A stretch of DNA of 64,000 nucleotides from Bradyrhizobium sp. 1 (GTDB taxonomy: Bacteria > Pseudomonadota > Alphaproteobacteria > Rhizobiales > Xanthobacteraceae). Where the stretch lies: positions 124,001 to 188,000 of the forward strand of contig NZ_JADPJH010000022.1 of assembly GCF_023073315.1 (NCBI RefSeq), in the 5' to 3' direction. Below, one piece after another: positions 51,092 to 59,535 of this stretch (the first letter of the stretch is position 1; every line of letters starts with the position of its first letter). The notes beneath the pieces were generated by a model. That model did no database searches. It had not been told where the DNA came from and saw only the letters and a list, made by a program, of their open reading frames with translations. A program made the position numbers and the translations under genes.

Positions 51092-52939
51092 ATGTTAATG
51101 CCCGGCCTCAGGCGATTGCTGTGGGGAATGCTGAGTACGCTGTGCGCGTGCGCTGCATCGCTTTCGCCTGGTCTTGCCCAGACTGATCTTGCCAGCCGCA
51201 TGAAGGATCCGGGCCAATGGCCGATGGCCGCGCGCGACTACGCCAACACGCGCTACAGCGAGCTCGACCAGATCAACCCCGGCAATGCGTCGCGCCTGCA
51301 ACTGGCCTGGACGTTCTCGGTCGGAGCAGATCGCGGGCAGGAGGCCGCCCCTCTCGTGGTCGACGGGAGCATGTATGTGGTCGGCCCCTATGCCGGCCCC
51401 TATCCCAACCGCGTGTTCGCGCTCGACGCCACCACGGGCGAGTTGAAATGGTCGTATGCGCCGAAACCGGAGCCTGCCGCGGCGGGCGTTGCCTGTTGCG
51501 ACGTCGTCAATCGCGGGCTCGCATTCGACAACGGAAAAATCTTCCTCAATACGCTCGATAATCACTCGGTCGCGCTCGATGCCAAGACTGGCAAGGAGCT
51601 CTGGCACACCAAGCTCGGCGAGATCAACAAGGGCGAGACCATCACGATGGCGCCCGTCGTCGTCAAGGGCAAGGTCCTGATCGGCAACAGCGGCGGCGAG
51701 CTGGGCGTGCGCGGCTGGGTCACCGCGGTCGACGAGAACACCGGCGCTATCGCCTGGCGCGCTTATGCGACGGGTCCCGACAAGGACGTGCTGATCGGCG
51801 ACGACTTCAAGCCGTTCTACGACAGCCTCAAGGGTAAGGATCTCGGCGTCAAGAGCTGGCCTGCCGACCGATGGCAGGTCGGCGGCGCCACCATGTGGGG
51901 ATGGATCTCCTACGATCCCGACCTCAACCTGATCTACTACGGCACCGCCAATCCGAGTCCCTGGAACGCGAACCAGCGCAGCGGCGACAATCTCTGGAGC
52001 ACCACCATCTTCGCCCGTGATCCCGACAACGGGCACGCGAAATGGGCGTATCAAGTCAACCCGCACGACCTGTTCGACCATGACGAGATCAACGAGAACG
52101 TGCTTGTGGACCTCGAGCTGAATGGCCAGCCGCGCAAGGTGCTGATCCATCCCGGCCGCAACGGCTACATGTACGTCATGGACCGTGCCACCGGCGAAGT
52201 GATCTCGGCAGACGCCTATGAGTTCGTGAACGCTTATAAGGGCGTCGATCTCAAGACCGGCAAGATCATCCCCAATGAGGAAAAGACCCCGCTGGTCGGC
52301 AAGACGGTGGAGAACATCTGCCCGACCGCGCCGGGTGCGAAGGATTGGCAGCCGTCAGCATGGTCGCCGCGTACAAAGCTGCTCTACGTCCCGCATCAGC
52401 ATCTCTGCATGAACTTCAAGGCCTCGCAGGTCGGTTATATCGCCGGCACGCCCTATGTCGGCGCCGACGTCGACATGTATGCAGGTCCCGGCGGGCATCG
52501 CGGCGAGTTCATGGCGTGGGATCCCGTCGCGCGCAAGAAAGTCTGGGAGATCCACGAGAAGCTGCCGGTCTGGAGCGGCGCGCTGGTGACCGCCGGCGAC
52601 GTCGCGTTCTATGGGACCATGGACCGCCTGTTCAAGGCCGTCGACGCCAAGGACGGCCGCGTGCTCTGGCAGTTTCGCGCGGGCTCGGGATTCATCGGTC
52701 AGCCGATTTCGTATCGCGGCTCGGACGGGCAGCAATACATCGCGATCCTGTCGGGCGTCGGCGGGTGGCCTGGTGTCGTCGCCAATGCGGAGGTCGATCC
52801 ACGCGTGCGCAACGGTGCACTCGGCTTCACCGGCGCGACGCAGGACCTGCCGTTCTATACCGCGGGCGGGAGCGAGCTGCTGGTGTTCAAGCTCGGCGGC
52901 GCAAATGGTGAGGACAACAGCCATGCGCCTCCGAAATAA
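51092..52939 (+). CDS. xoxF: XoxF-type PQQ-dependent methanol/alcohol dehydrogenase
   Basis: A 615-residue periplasmic quinoprotein with signal peptide (cleavage near SPGLAQ) and the eight-bladed propeller Trp motifs (for example TGELKWSY, NTGAIAWRAY, DGRVLWQF). The vicinal cysteine pair that contacts PQQ is C135-C136 in GVACCDVVNRG. The catalytic Asp lies in D329-H-D331: the second Asp is the extra acidic residue that coordinates the lanthanide in XoxF enzymes, where MxaF has Ala, so a lanthanide-dependent enzyme is expected. The usual wording is D-Y-D; His in the middle is unusual. An ATG at 51071 is an alternative start. xoxJ overlaps its end by 17 nt. Confidence 0.9.
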   Translation: MLMPGLRRLLWGMLSTLCACAASLSPGLAQTDLASRMKDPGQWPMAARDYANTRYSELDQINPGNASRLQLAWTFSVGADRGQEAAPLVVDGSMYVVGPYAGPYPNRVFALDATTGELKWSYAPKPEPAAAGVACCDVVNRGLAFDNGKIFLNTLDNHSVALDAKTGKELWHTKLGEINKGETITMAPVVVKGKVLIGNSGGELGVRGWVTAVDENTGAIAWRAYATGPDKDVLIGDDFKPFYDSLKGKDLGVKSWPADRWQVGGATMWGWISYDPDLNLIYYGTANPSPWNANQRSGDNLWSTTIFARDPDNGHAKWAYQVNPHDLFDHDEINENVLVDLELNGQPRKVLIHPGRNGYMYVMDRATGEVISADAYEFVNAYKGVDLKTGKIIPNEEKTPLVGKTVENICPTAPGAKDWQPSAWSPRTKLLYVPHQHLCMNFKASQVGYIAGTPYVGADVDMYAGPGGHRGEFMAWDPVARKKVWEIHEKLPVWSGALVTAGDVAFYGTMDRLFKAVDAKDGRVLWQFRAGSGFIGQPISYRGSDGQQYIAILSGVGGWPGVVANAEVDPRVRNGALGFTGATQDLPFYTAGGSELLVFKLGGANGEDNSHAPPK

Positions 52940-53762
52940 TCTGCCGGGCATCGCCCTCGGACTTCTCTTCGCGCTCGCGACCAGTGCGGCGGCCGCGTCG
53001 GACGCCGCGCTTCGGGTCTGTGCCGATCCGAACAATTTACCGTTCTCGGACAGCGCCGAGGCGGGATTCGAAAACAGGCTTGCCGCCATGGTGGCCGCAC
53101 ATTTCGGCGAGCAGGTCTCCTACACCTGGTGGGCGCAGCGGCGCGGCTTCATCCGCAGCACGCTCAAGGCAGGCACATGCGACGTGGTGATGGGCCTGCC
53201 CGCCGGCTACGATCTCGTGGAGACGACGAAGCCGTACTATCGCTCGACCTATGTTTTCGTCACGCGCCGGGACCGGCAGCTCGAGCTGTCTTCGCTGATC
53301 GACCCGCGCCTGCACCATCTGGCGATCGGCGTGCATCTGATCGGCGATGACGGCAACAATCCGCCGCCCGCACAGGCGCTCGGCGACCAGGGCATCGTCG
53401 ACAATGTCCGCGGCTACTCGATCTACGGCGACTATCGCGAGGCCAATCCGCCGGCGCGCCTGATCGAAGCGGTCGAGAACGGCGCGATCGATGTCGCGGC
53501 CGCCTGGGGACCGCTTGGCGGCTATTTCGCGCAGCGCTCTCCGGTGCCGCTGACGGTCGTGCCGATCCGGGATTACGAGCGCTTTGCGCCCCAGCAATTC
53601 CAGTTCGCCATCGCGATGGGCGTGCGCAAAGGCGATCACGCCCTGCGCGACCGGCTCAATGCCTTCATCGACGAGCACCGATCCGAGATCAACGCGTTGC
53701 TGCGTAGCTACGGCGTGCCTCTGGTCGATCCGCCCGTCACGGCGTCGGGAGGACAGCCATGA
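52923..53762 (+). CDS. xoxJ: XoxJ/MxaJ-like periplasmic solute-binding protein
   Basis: A 279-residue exported protein (signal near LATSAAAAS). It follows the quinoprotein-associated binding-protein pattern: LRVCADPNNLPFSDSAEAGFENRLA, then VSYTWWAQRRGFIRSTLKAG and CDVVMGLPAGYDLVETTKPYYRSTYVF, and a later IDVAAAWGPLGGYFA. XoxJ is thought to help activate XoxF or load its cofactor. The position directly after xoxF, with overlap, fixes the assignment. Confidence 0.9.
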   Translation: MRLRNNLPGIALGLLFALATSAAAASDAALRVCADPNNLPFSDSAEAGFENRLAAMVAAHFGEQVSYTWWAQRRGFIRSTLKAGTCDVVMGLPAGYDLVETTKPYYRSTYVFVTRRDRQLELSSLIDPRLHHLAIGVHLIGDDGNNPPPAQALGDQGIVDNVRGYSIYGDYREANPPARLIEAVENGAIDVAAAWGPLGGYFAQRSPVPLTVVPIRDYERFAPQQFQFAIAMGVRKGDHALRDRLNAFIDEHRSEINALLRSYGVPLVDPPVTASGGQP

Positions 53763-54388
53763 TGTCGTTGCGCGCAAGCATCCTGTCATTGCTGCTGCTG
53801 GCCGCACCGAACGGCGCGGCAATCGCCCAGCAGACCCTGCCGCAATCCCAGGAGGCGCAGCAGCCCGCGCTGGCCCCACGGCCCAATTTTGGCGGCAGCG
53901 TCGGTAACGGCAGGCCCGGTGTCTTCATGCAGGTGCCGGTCAGTCATCTCCATCCCGGCGCGCAGCCGGACCCGCCGCAGATCAAGAACCCCGTGCAAGG
54001 CGATCCGAATGCGGAGCAGCGCGGGATGACCTATTACGTCAACTTCAATTGCGTCGGCTGCCACGCGCCGAACGGGGGTGGCGGCATGGGACCGGCACTG
54101 AGCAACAACCTCTTCACCTATGGCTCGCAGCCCGAGAACATCTTTCTCTCGATCTATCAGGGACGGCCCAATGGCATGCCGGCCTGGGGCGGCGTGCTGC
54201 CTGACAGCGTGATCTGGGATCTCGTCACCTATATCGGCAGGATCAGCAACGACCCCAACCGGCAATGGGGCCGCACCTTCGCGGCGAATCCGCTGTCGCC
54301 CGAGATCGAGCAGGTCCCGAGCGAGCAGGTCTCGACCACCGATCCGTGGTCCGCCACCAAGAGTTTCAATTTCGGCCAGAAGCCCTGA
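53759..54388 (+). CDS. c-type cytochrome, likely electron acceptor of XoxF
   Basis: A 209-residue exported protein with one heme site CVGCH near residue 97 and a candidate axial Met in NGMPAWGG. A 70-residue Pro/Gln-rich stretch precedes the heme domain. Its place after xoxJ corresponds to xoxG, the cytochrome cL of XoxF systems, though the long proline-rich N-terminal region and the context GMTYYVNFNCVGCH are nearer to cytochromes of other PQQ dehydrogenases. ATGATG gives two possible starts; the first overlaps the xoxJ stop. Confidence 0.87.
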   Translation: MMSLRASILSLLLLAAPNGAAIAQQTLPQSQEAQQPALAPRPNFGGSVGNGRPGVFMQVPVSHLHPGAQPDPPQIKNPVQGDPNAEQRGMTYYVNFNCVGCHAPNGGGGMGPALSNNLFTYGSQPENIFLSIYQGRPNGMPAWGGVLPDSVIWDLVTYIGRISNDPNRQWGRTFAANPLSPEIEQVPSEQVSTTDPWSATKSFNFGQKP

Positions 54389-54405
54389 GCGGGGAAGCGG
54401 AGCCG

Positions 54406-54783
54406 ATGATGCGTCCGACGACACGCTTGCTCACCGCCTCGCTACTCGCCATGTCGGCCGCGGCCTGCGAGCCCGGCAAGGCTGCCGGCCCGGACAATTT
54501 CGTCGGCGATGCTCGCCGCGGCACCGATCTCGTCAAACAATACCAGTGCGGCAGCTGTCACGACATTCCGGGCATTGCCGGTGCCGACGGCAATGTCGGC
54601 CCGCCCCTGCACAGGATCGGCACCCGGACCTACATCGCCGGCTACATCCAGAATTCGCCGGACAACATGGCCGATTGGATCGAGGATCCGCAGCGGGCGT
54701 TGCCAGGCAATGCCATGCCGAGAATGGACATCCCGCAGAAGGACGCGCGCGACATCGCAGCGTTTCTCTATACGTTGAAGTAG
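54406..54783 (+). CDS. small c-type cytochrome lipoprotein
   Basis: A 125-residue protein. The N-terminus ends in a lipobox, AMSAAAC, so it is probably anchored to a membrane. The heme site is CGSCH near residue 48, followed by GPPLHRIGTRTYIAGYIQNS and the axial Met region NAMPRMDIP. This GPPLxxxGxRxYIAGxxxNxPxNxxxWIxxP pattern is that of cytochromes donating to caa3-type oxidases. It may carry electrons from the dehydrogenases to coxB. The next gene follows after 4 nt. Confidence 0.88.
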   Translation: MMRPTTRLLTASLLAMSAAACEPGKAAGPDNFVGDARRGTDLVKQYQCGSCHDIPGIAGADGNVGPPLHRIGTRTYIAGYIQNSPDNMADWIEDPQRALPGNAMPRMDIPQKDARDIAAFLYTLK

Positions 54784-54787
54784 CCCC

Positions 54788-57187
54788 ATGACCTCCATGC
54801 ATCGCTCCGCAGACCTGTTCCGCAACGCGCCTTTGCTGGGCGTCACCGTCGTGATCGTCGCCATCATGGGACTGTGCCTCACCGCCGGCGGCGCCTGGCT
54901 CGCCGTGCTTGGCGGCTCCCTCTATTATCTCGTTGCCGGGCTCATGCTTCTCCTTACAGCTTGGCTGCTCGCCCGCCGGCGTGCCACGGCGCTCGCCGTC
55001 TATGCCGCGCTGCTGCTCGGCACGATCGCCTGGGCGATCTTCGAAGCCGGATTCGATTTCTGGTCGCTGGCGCCTCGGGGCGACGTGCTGGCGCCGCTCG
55101 GCGTGTGGCTGCTGTTGCCCTTCATCTCCGGCCGCCTGGAGCCGCATTTGCGTGCCGCGCGTTGGGCACTCGGCCTGGTGCTGATCGTCGCCGTCGGCGT
55201 GCTCGGCGTTTCTCTGGCGAGGGACCGGCATGATATCGCCGGCACGATACCGGAGATCGGAACGACAGGCGCCGTTGCCGCTTCCGAATCCGCACCGCCC
55301 GGCGCGGGCGAGAACTGGACGGCCTATGGCGGCACCGGCCTCGGCACGCGCTATTCCTCGCTCGGCCAGATCACCAAAGCCAATGTGAAGGACCTCAAGC
55401 TCGCCTGGGAATTCCGCACCGGCGACCACAAGGGACCTGATGATCCCGACGAGATCACCAACCAGGCGACGCCGCTCAAGATCGGCGATCTCCTCTACAC
55501 CTGCTCGCCGCACCAGATCGTGTTCGTGCTCGACGCCGCCAGCGGAAAATTGCGCTGGAAGTTCGACCCGCAGGTCCAGCACAATAAAGCCTTTCAGCAC
55601 ATGACCTGCCGCGGTGTGTCCTATCACGCGACGAAGCCGGGCGCGGTCACAGCCGACGGCGCGCCGGCACCAGGCGACTGTCCGGAACGCATCTTCGTGC
55701 CGACCAATGACGGCCGGATGTTTGCGCTGGATGCCCAAACCGGCGCGCCGTGCGGCAGCTTCGGCAATCACGGCCAGATCGACCTCAAGCAAGGCAGTGA
55801 GATCCAGACGCTCGGCTTCTACGAGGGCACCTCGCCGCCCGTGACGACCGACAAGGTTCTGATCGTCGGAGGTGCCGTCATCGACAATTATTCCGACCGC
55901 GTGCCGTCGGGCGTGATCCGCGGCTTCGATATCTACTCCGGGCGCTTGATCTGGGCGTTCGATGCCGGCAATCCCGACCCGAACGAGATGCCGTCGGCCT
56001 CGCATCATTTCACCGCCGCTTCGCCGAATTCATGGAGCATTTCCGCGGTCGACGAAAATCTCGGCCTGGTCTACGTCCCGCTCGGCTCGAGCTCGCCGGA
56101 TATCTGGGGCGGCGGCCGCTCGCCCGAGAAAGAACGCTACGATTCGGCGATGGTCGCGCTCGACATCATGACAGGCAAGCTGCGCTGGTCGTTCCAGAAC
56201 GTGCACCACGATCTCTGGGACATGGACATGCCGTCGCAGCCGAGCCTGGTCGATCTGCGGTCCAGCAATGGCGTGACGCCGGCAATATACATCCCGGCCA
56301 AGACCGGCGACATTTTCGTGCTCGACCGGCGTGACGGACACCAGCTTGTGCCGGCGCCGGAGAAGCCAGTGCCGCAAGGCGCTGCGTCCGGCGACCGTCT
56401 TGCCGCGACCCAGCCGTTCTCCGATCTGAGTTTCCGGCCCCGCAACATGCTGACCGACGCGCAGATGTGGGGCAGCACCATGTTTGACCAGCTCGCCTGC
56501 CGTATCAAGTTCAAGCGCCTGCGCTATGAGGGACCGTTCACGCCGCCGTCCGAGCAAGGCACGCTGGTCTTCCCCGGCGACTTCGGCATGTTCGAGTGGG
56601 GCGGCATCGCCATCGATCCGCAGCGGCAGATCGCGATCGCGAACCCGCAATCCATCCCGTTTGTTTCCCGCCTTGTGCCGCGTGGAAAAGACAATCCGGC
56701 TGCGCCGAATGCGACGCATCCGCCCGGCACCGAACTCGGCGTGCAACCAATGTACGGTGCGCCCTATGGCGTCGACCTCGGCATCTTCCTGTCGCCGCTC
56801 GGCATCCCCTGTCTTGCCCCGCCATGGGGCAATATCGCGGCCATCGACCTCAGGACGCACAAGGTTGTTTGGCAACACCGCATCGGCACGATCCGCGATC
56901 AGGCCCCGCTCCCGCTGCCGTTCAAGCTCGGCGTTCCCATGCTGGGCGGCCCGATCGTGACCGCAGGCGGCGTTATCTTCATTACAGGGACGATGGATGA
57001 CTACATCAGAGCCTTCGACGTCAGCGACGGCAAGCAGCTCTGGCAGGATCGCCTTCCCGCGGGCGGCCAAGCGACGCCGATGACATATCAGGCCGGCGGC
57101 AAGCAATATGTCGTGACGGTCGACGGCGGCCACGGCTCGTTCGGAACCAAACTCGGCGATTACGTGCGGGCCTACGCGCTGCCGTGA
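54788..57187 (+). CDS. gcd: membrane-bound PQQ-dependent dehydrogenase, glucose/quinate/shikimate family
   Basis: A 799-residue enzyme. Residues 10-145 form the five-helix membrane domain that binds ubiquinone; the remaining 650 residues are a quinoprotein propeller with ENWTAYGGTGLGTRYSSLGQI at its start. The active-site region VHHDLWDMDMPSQPSLVDL holds the catalytic Asp; the HMTCRGVSYH segment and LRxWSFD-like Trp repeats are typical. It oxidises aldoses or cyclic polyols in the periplasm and passes electrons to ubiquinone. Which sugar or acid it uses cannot be told. Its cytochrome-rich neighbours make it the last gene of the xox unit. Confidence 0.92.
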   Translation: MTSMHRSADLFRNAPLLGVTVVIVAIMGLCLTAGGAWLAVLGGSLYYLVAGLMLLLTAWLLARRRATALAVYAALLLGTIAWAIFEAGFDFWSLAPRGDVLAPLGVWLLLPFISGRLEPHLRAARWALGLVLIVAVGVLGVSLARDRHDIAGTIPEIGTTGAVAASESAPPGAGENWTAYGGTGLGTRYSSLGQITKANVKDLKLAWEFRTGDHKGPDDPDEITNQATPLKIGDLLYTCSPHQIVFVLDAASGKLRWKFDPQVQHNKAFQHMTCRGVSYHATKPGAVTADGAPAPGDCPERIFVPTNDGRMFALDAQTGAPCGSFGNHGQIDLKQGSEIQTLGFYEGTSPPVTTDKVLIVGGAVIDNYSDRVPSGVIRGFDIYSGRLIWAFDAGNPDPNEMPSASHHFTAASPNSWSISAVDENLGLVYVPLGSSSPDIWGGGRSPEKERYDSAMVALDIMTGKLRWSFQNVHHDLWDMDMPSQPSLVDLRSSNGVTPAIYIPAKTGDIFVLDRRDGHQLVPAPEKPVPQGAASGDRLAATQPFSDLSFRPRNMLTDAQMWGSTMFDQLACRIKFKRLRYEGPFTPPSEQGTLVFPGDFGMFEWGGIAIDPQRQIAIANPQSIPFVSRLVPRGKDNPAAPNATHPPGTELGVQPMYGAPYGVDLGIFLSPLGIPCLAPPWGNIAAIDLRTHKVVWQHRIGTIRDQAPLPLPFKLGVPMLGGPIVTAGGVIFITGTMDDYIRAFDVSDGKQLWQDRLPAGGQATPMTYQAGGKQYVVTVDGGHGSFGTKLGDYVRAYALP

Positions 57188-57207
57188 TGCGCGTCGGCGC
57201 GGCTTGC

Positions 57208-58974
57208 CTAGGCCCGACGGCGTCTTGTCCCGATCTGCCGGCGCGGACGCGCAACTGCTGAGGCCAGGAGAACCACGCCCGCAGCTAGTCCCAGCACCGC
57301 AAGTCCCTGGCTGATGACCCCAGCCGGTGGAAGGTGCTTCCGCGCCAGCCAGCCGCCATCCACCGACGTGCCGGGCGCGGATGCCTTGATCATGCTTCCT
57401 TCGCTGATCGGTGCGCGCTGGGCGCGCGACAAAAGAAATCGGAATGCGCCTCCCAGCAGTTTCTCTGTCAATTTCGGCGCGACAGCGTAAGCCGCCTGGC
57501 CAGCCCGTGCGGGCCACCCGACCGCCACTTCGTCGCGCGGCGCGCGGACCAGATTCAGGAACGCCTGGGCGACGTCCTCGGACTGGTAAAGCAGCGGCCC
57601 GGGGTCGAGCTTCTTGCCCGACATGTTGGCGCCGTGAACAAAGCCCGGCGTATCCACCATTGCCGGGAAGACGCCGCAGACGTGGATGTTCGGACGTGCG
57701 CCGAGTTCCTGGCGCAGGCTCGCCGTGAACCCGCGCAGGCCGAACTTGCTTGCGGTGTACGCAGCCGCAAACGGCGTCGGGGCCCAGCCGCCGAGCGAGA
57801 TGTTGTTGATCAGGATGCCCCGGTTCTGGCGCAAGAAGATCGGAAGCACCGCGAACGCACCGTTCATGGTTCCGAGCAGATTGACCTCGACTGTCCGGCG
57901 ATGCAGCGCGAGATCGGCGTCCTGATAGGCGCCGAACACGCCCGTGCCGGCGTTGTTGATCCAGACATCGATCCCACCGAATGCATCTTCCGCTTGCCTC
58001 GCCAATCGCTGCACCGCCTCGGCATCGGTGACATCGGTCGGGATCGCCAAGGCACCACCTCCCAGCGCCTCGCACTCCGCCGCAAGGCGCGTCAGGATCT
58101 CCCCGCGCCGGGCGGCCAAGGCCACGCTTGCACCTGCCCGCGCAAACGCCAGCGCGGCGGCGCGGCCGATTCCGCTGGAGGCCCCCGTTATGACGACGCG
58201 TTTGCCGGCCATTGGCCGCGGCGCGGCTCCCTCGGCCCCCGTAGGGAGCAGCCATCGCAGCGACCGCCGGAGCTGCTCGGTCGCTCCGGCTTCGAACCAG
58301 TCGCCATGCGCAAAGACGACCCGCTCGGGCGCCAGACTCACCAGACGCTCAGCTGCGGCCTGGACCGAACGCCCGCCCAGGCGGAGCAGGAGCCGCAGAT
58401 AGGCCGGCGCCTTCCCGTCAGGTTTGATGATGCCAAGCAGGCCCGCGGCCGTCTGGCTTGATGGGGGAAGTTGATGGGAATCGAGGTTCTGCACCAGATC
58501 CGTCAGGATCAATGTGCGGCTGCGCTTGTCGAATATCTCCACTTCCGAGAACATCGGCGCGTTCACGGCGATGGTCTCGAGCTCCGCGGACCATTCTTCC
58601 GGGGTGGTGTCGCCAAGCTCCCGGTCAATACGGAGGCCTGCCTCTCGTACCTGCTTCCTCGCCGAGAGGCCTCGTGCTGCGAAGGTCGTTGCCTGCGGCA
58701 ATTGCCTTTGCCATTCGGGCAGAAACGTCCAGTGCCCGACGTTCGGCGCCAGCAGATATTTGATCGGACCTATATGCTCGAGCTCGTCGCGCAGAGCGGG
58801 CGAATATCGCACCGGCGAGTGCAGCACGAGGTCACGATTCGACAACCGGATGACCGTCATGCGAACAGGCAAAACCAGACCTGCCGCGCTGATTGGCGCG
58901 TCGTCCGCAATCCAGATGTCGTCCGTCACCCTCGTGAGGACGGCAGTCGTCAGGGCAGTGCCAGATCCTTGCAT
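57208..58974 (-). CDS. DUF4336 domain fused to a short-chain dehydrogenase
   Basis: A 588-residue two-domain protein. Residues 1-245 resemble DUF4336, a metallo-beta-lactamase-like fold (DDIWIADDAPISAAGLVLPV, LVLHSPVRYSPALRDELEHIGPIKYLLAPNVGHW, VFAHGDWF). Residues 255-500 form an SDR: ITGASSGIGRAAALAFARAG, NNAGTGVFG, catalytic Ser in NNISLGGWAP and Tyr-x3-Lys in YTASKFGLRGF. A C-terminal helix (GLAVLGLAAGVVLLASAVA) with an Arg-rich end suggests membrane anchoring. The two domains are normally separate genes. It ends convergent with gcd. Confidence 0.85.
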   Translation of the reverse strand: MQGSGTALTTAVLTRVTDDIWIADDAPISAAGLVLPVRMTVIRLSNRDLVLHSPVRYSPALRDELEHIGPIKYLLAPNVGHWTFLPEWQRQLPQATTFAARGLSARKQVREAGLRIDRELGDTTPEEWSAELETIAVNAPMFSEVEIFDKRSRTLILTDLVQNLDSHQLPPSSQTAAGLLGIIKPDGKAPAYLRLLLRLGGRSVQAAAERLVSLAPERVVFAHGDWFEAGATEQLRRSLRWLLPTGAEGAAPRPMAGKRVVITGASSGIGRAAALAFARAGASVALAARRGEILTRLAAECEALGGGALAIPTDVTDAEAVQRLARQAEDAFGGIDVWINNAGTGVFGAYQDADLALHRRTVEVNLLGTMNGAFAVLPIFLRQNRGILINNISLGGWAPTPFAAAYTASKFGLRGFTASLRQELGARPNIHVCGVFPAMVDTPGFVHGANMSGKKLDPGPLLYQSEDVAQAFLNLVRAPRDEVAVGWPARAGQAAYAVAPKLTEKLLGGAFRFLLSRAQRAPISEGSMIKASAPGTSVDGGWLARKHLPPAGVISQGLAVLGLAAGVVLLASAVARPRRQIGTRRRRA

Positions 58975-59039
58975 GAACGTCTTCCGATGCCGGTGCGGAT
59001 GTTATCCAAGTCCCCGGATATGACGCTCGTTCCTCGCGA

Positions 59040-59240
59040 CTACAGCCGCATGGCCGACGCTTCCGAAAGTGCGCTGGAACCTGCTCGCCTGAGGTCGTCG
59101 AGGGACATCTGTCCTCTTGTCGCCGCCTCCAGGAGCTTCGAGGCGACGTGGGTCCGGGCCCCTATTTCTCGACGCGATATGTTTTCACATACCTCCTCGA
59201 GGACGGCGCGCAAAAGCGCTGTTGTATCGGTATCGAACAT
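59040..59240 (-). CDS. small conserved-type hypothetical protein
   Basis: A 66-residue helical product: LLRAVLEEVCENISRREIGA, then RTHVASKLLEAATRGQMSLD and a short tail. GGAG lies 9 nt before the ATG. Proteins with this layout (a (L/V)xEVCxxxSxxExGARxHVAxxxLEAA core) are frequent in Bradyrhizobium; the function is unknown. Confidence 0.62.
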   Translation of the reverse strand: MFDTDTTALLRAVLEEVCENISRREIGARTHVASKLLEAATRGQMSLDDLRRAGSSALSEASAMRL

Positions 59241-59414
59241 GGGAGCCGCTCCAGCGGAAAGATCTCACATTAGGCCGACCGCAGCGGCGTGGGATTCAAC
59301 ATTGTTAACGAACGAACGACTTTTTGATCGAATGCCGACAGGATGGCGCGGGTCAGCGAGCCCAGGAACCCAACTCCGCGCGATCGCTTGACGAGCAGCA
59401 TCCGGAGCATGCTC

Positions 59415-59528
59415 ATGCGAGTAACCCGAAAACGAAACCGTCAGCGGTCGATATCTGCTGGAAGCTTTCTGATCGCCGTCCTGGCCGTTCTGATCGTCGT
59501 GAACGCCCTCGAACGCCGGACGACGTGA
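59415..59528 (+). CDS. 37-residue basic membrane peptide
   Basis: The ORF starts MRVTRKRNRQRSISAGSFLI, with a strongly basic N-terminus, one helix (FLIAVLAVLIVVNAL) and a short charged end. CCGGAGC lies 7 nt upstream of the ATG at 59415; an ATG at 59409 is also in frame. It ends 7 nt before the convergent transporter gene. Unassigned. Confidence 0.4.
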   Translation: MRVTRKRNRQRSISAGSFLIAVLAVLIVVNALERRTT

Positions 59529-59535
59529 CGGCATC

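Noticed and set aside
56030..58255. 741-codon minus-strand frame
   Set aside because: Runs across gcd antisense and out of frame through the DUF4336-SDR gene; both real genes have clear domain motifs, this frame has none.
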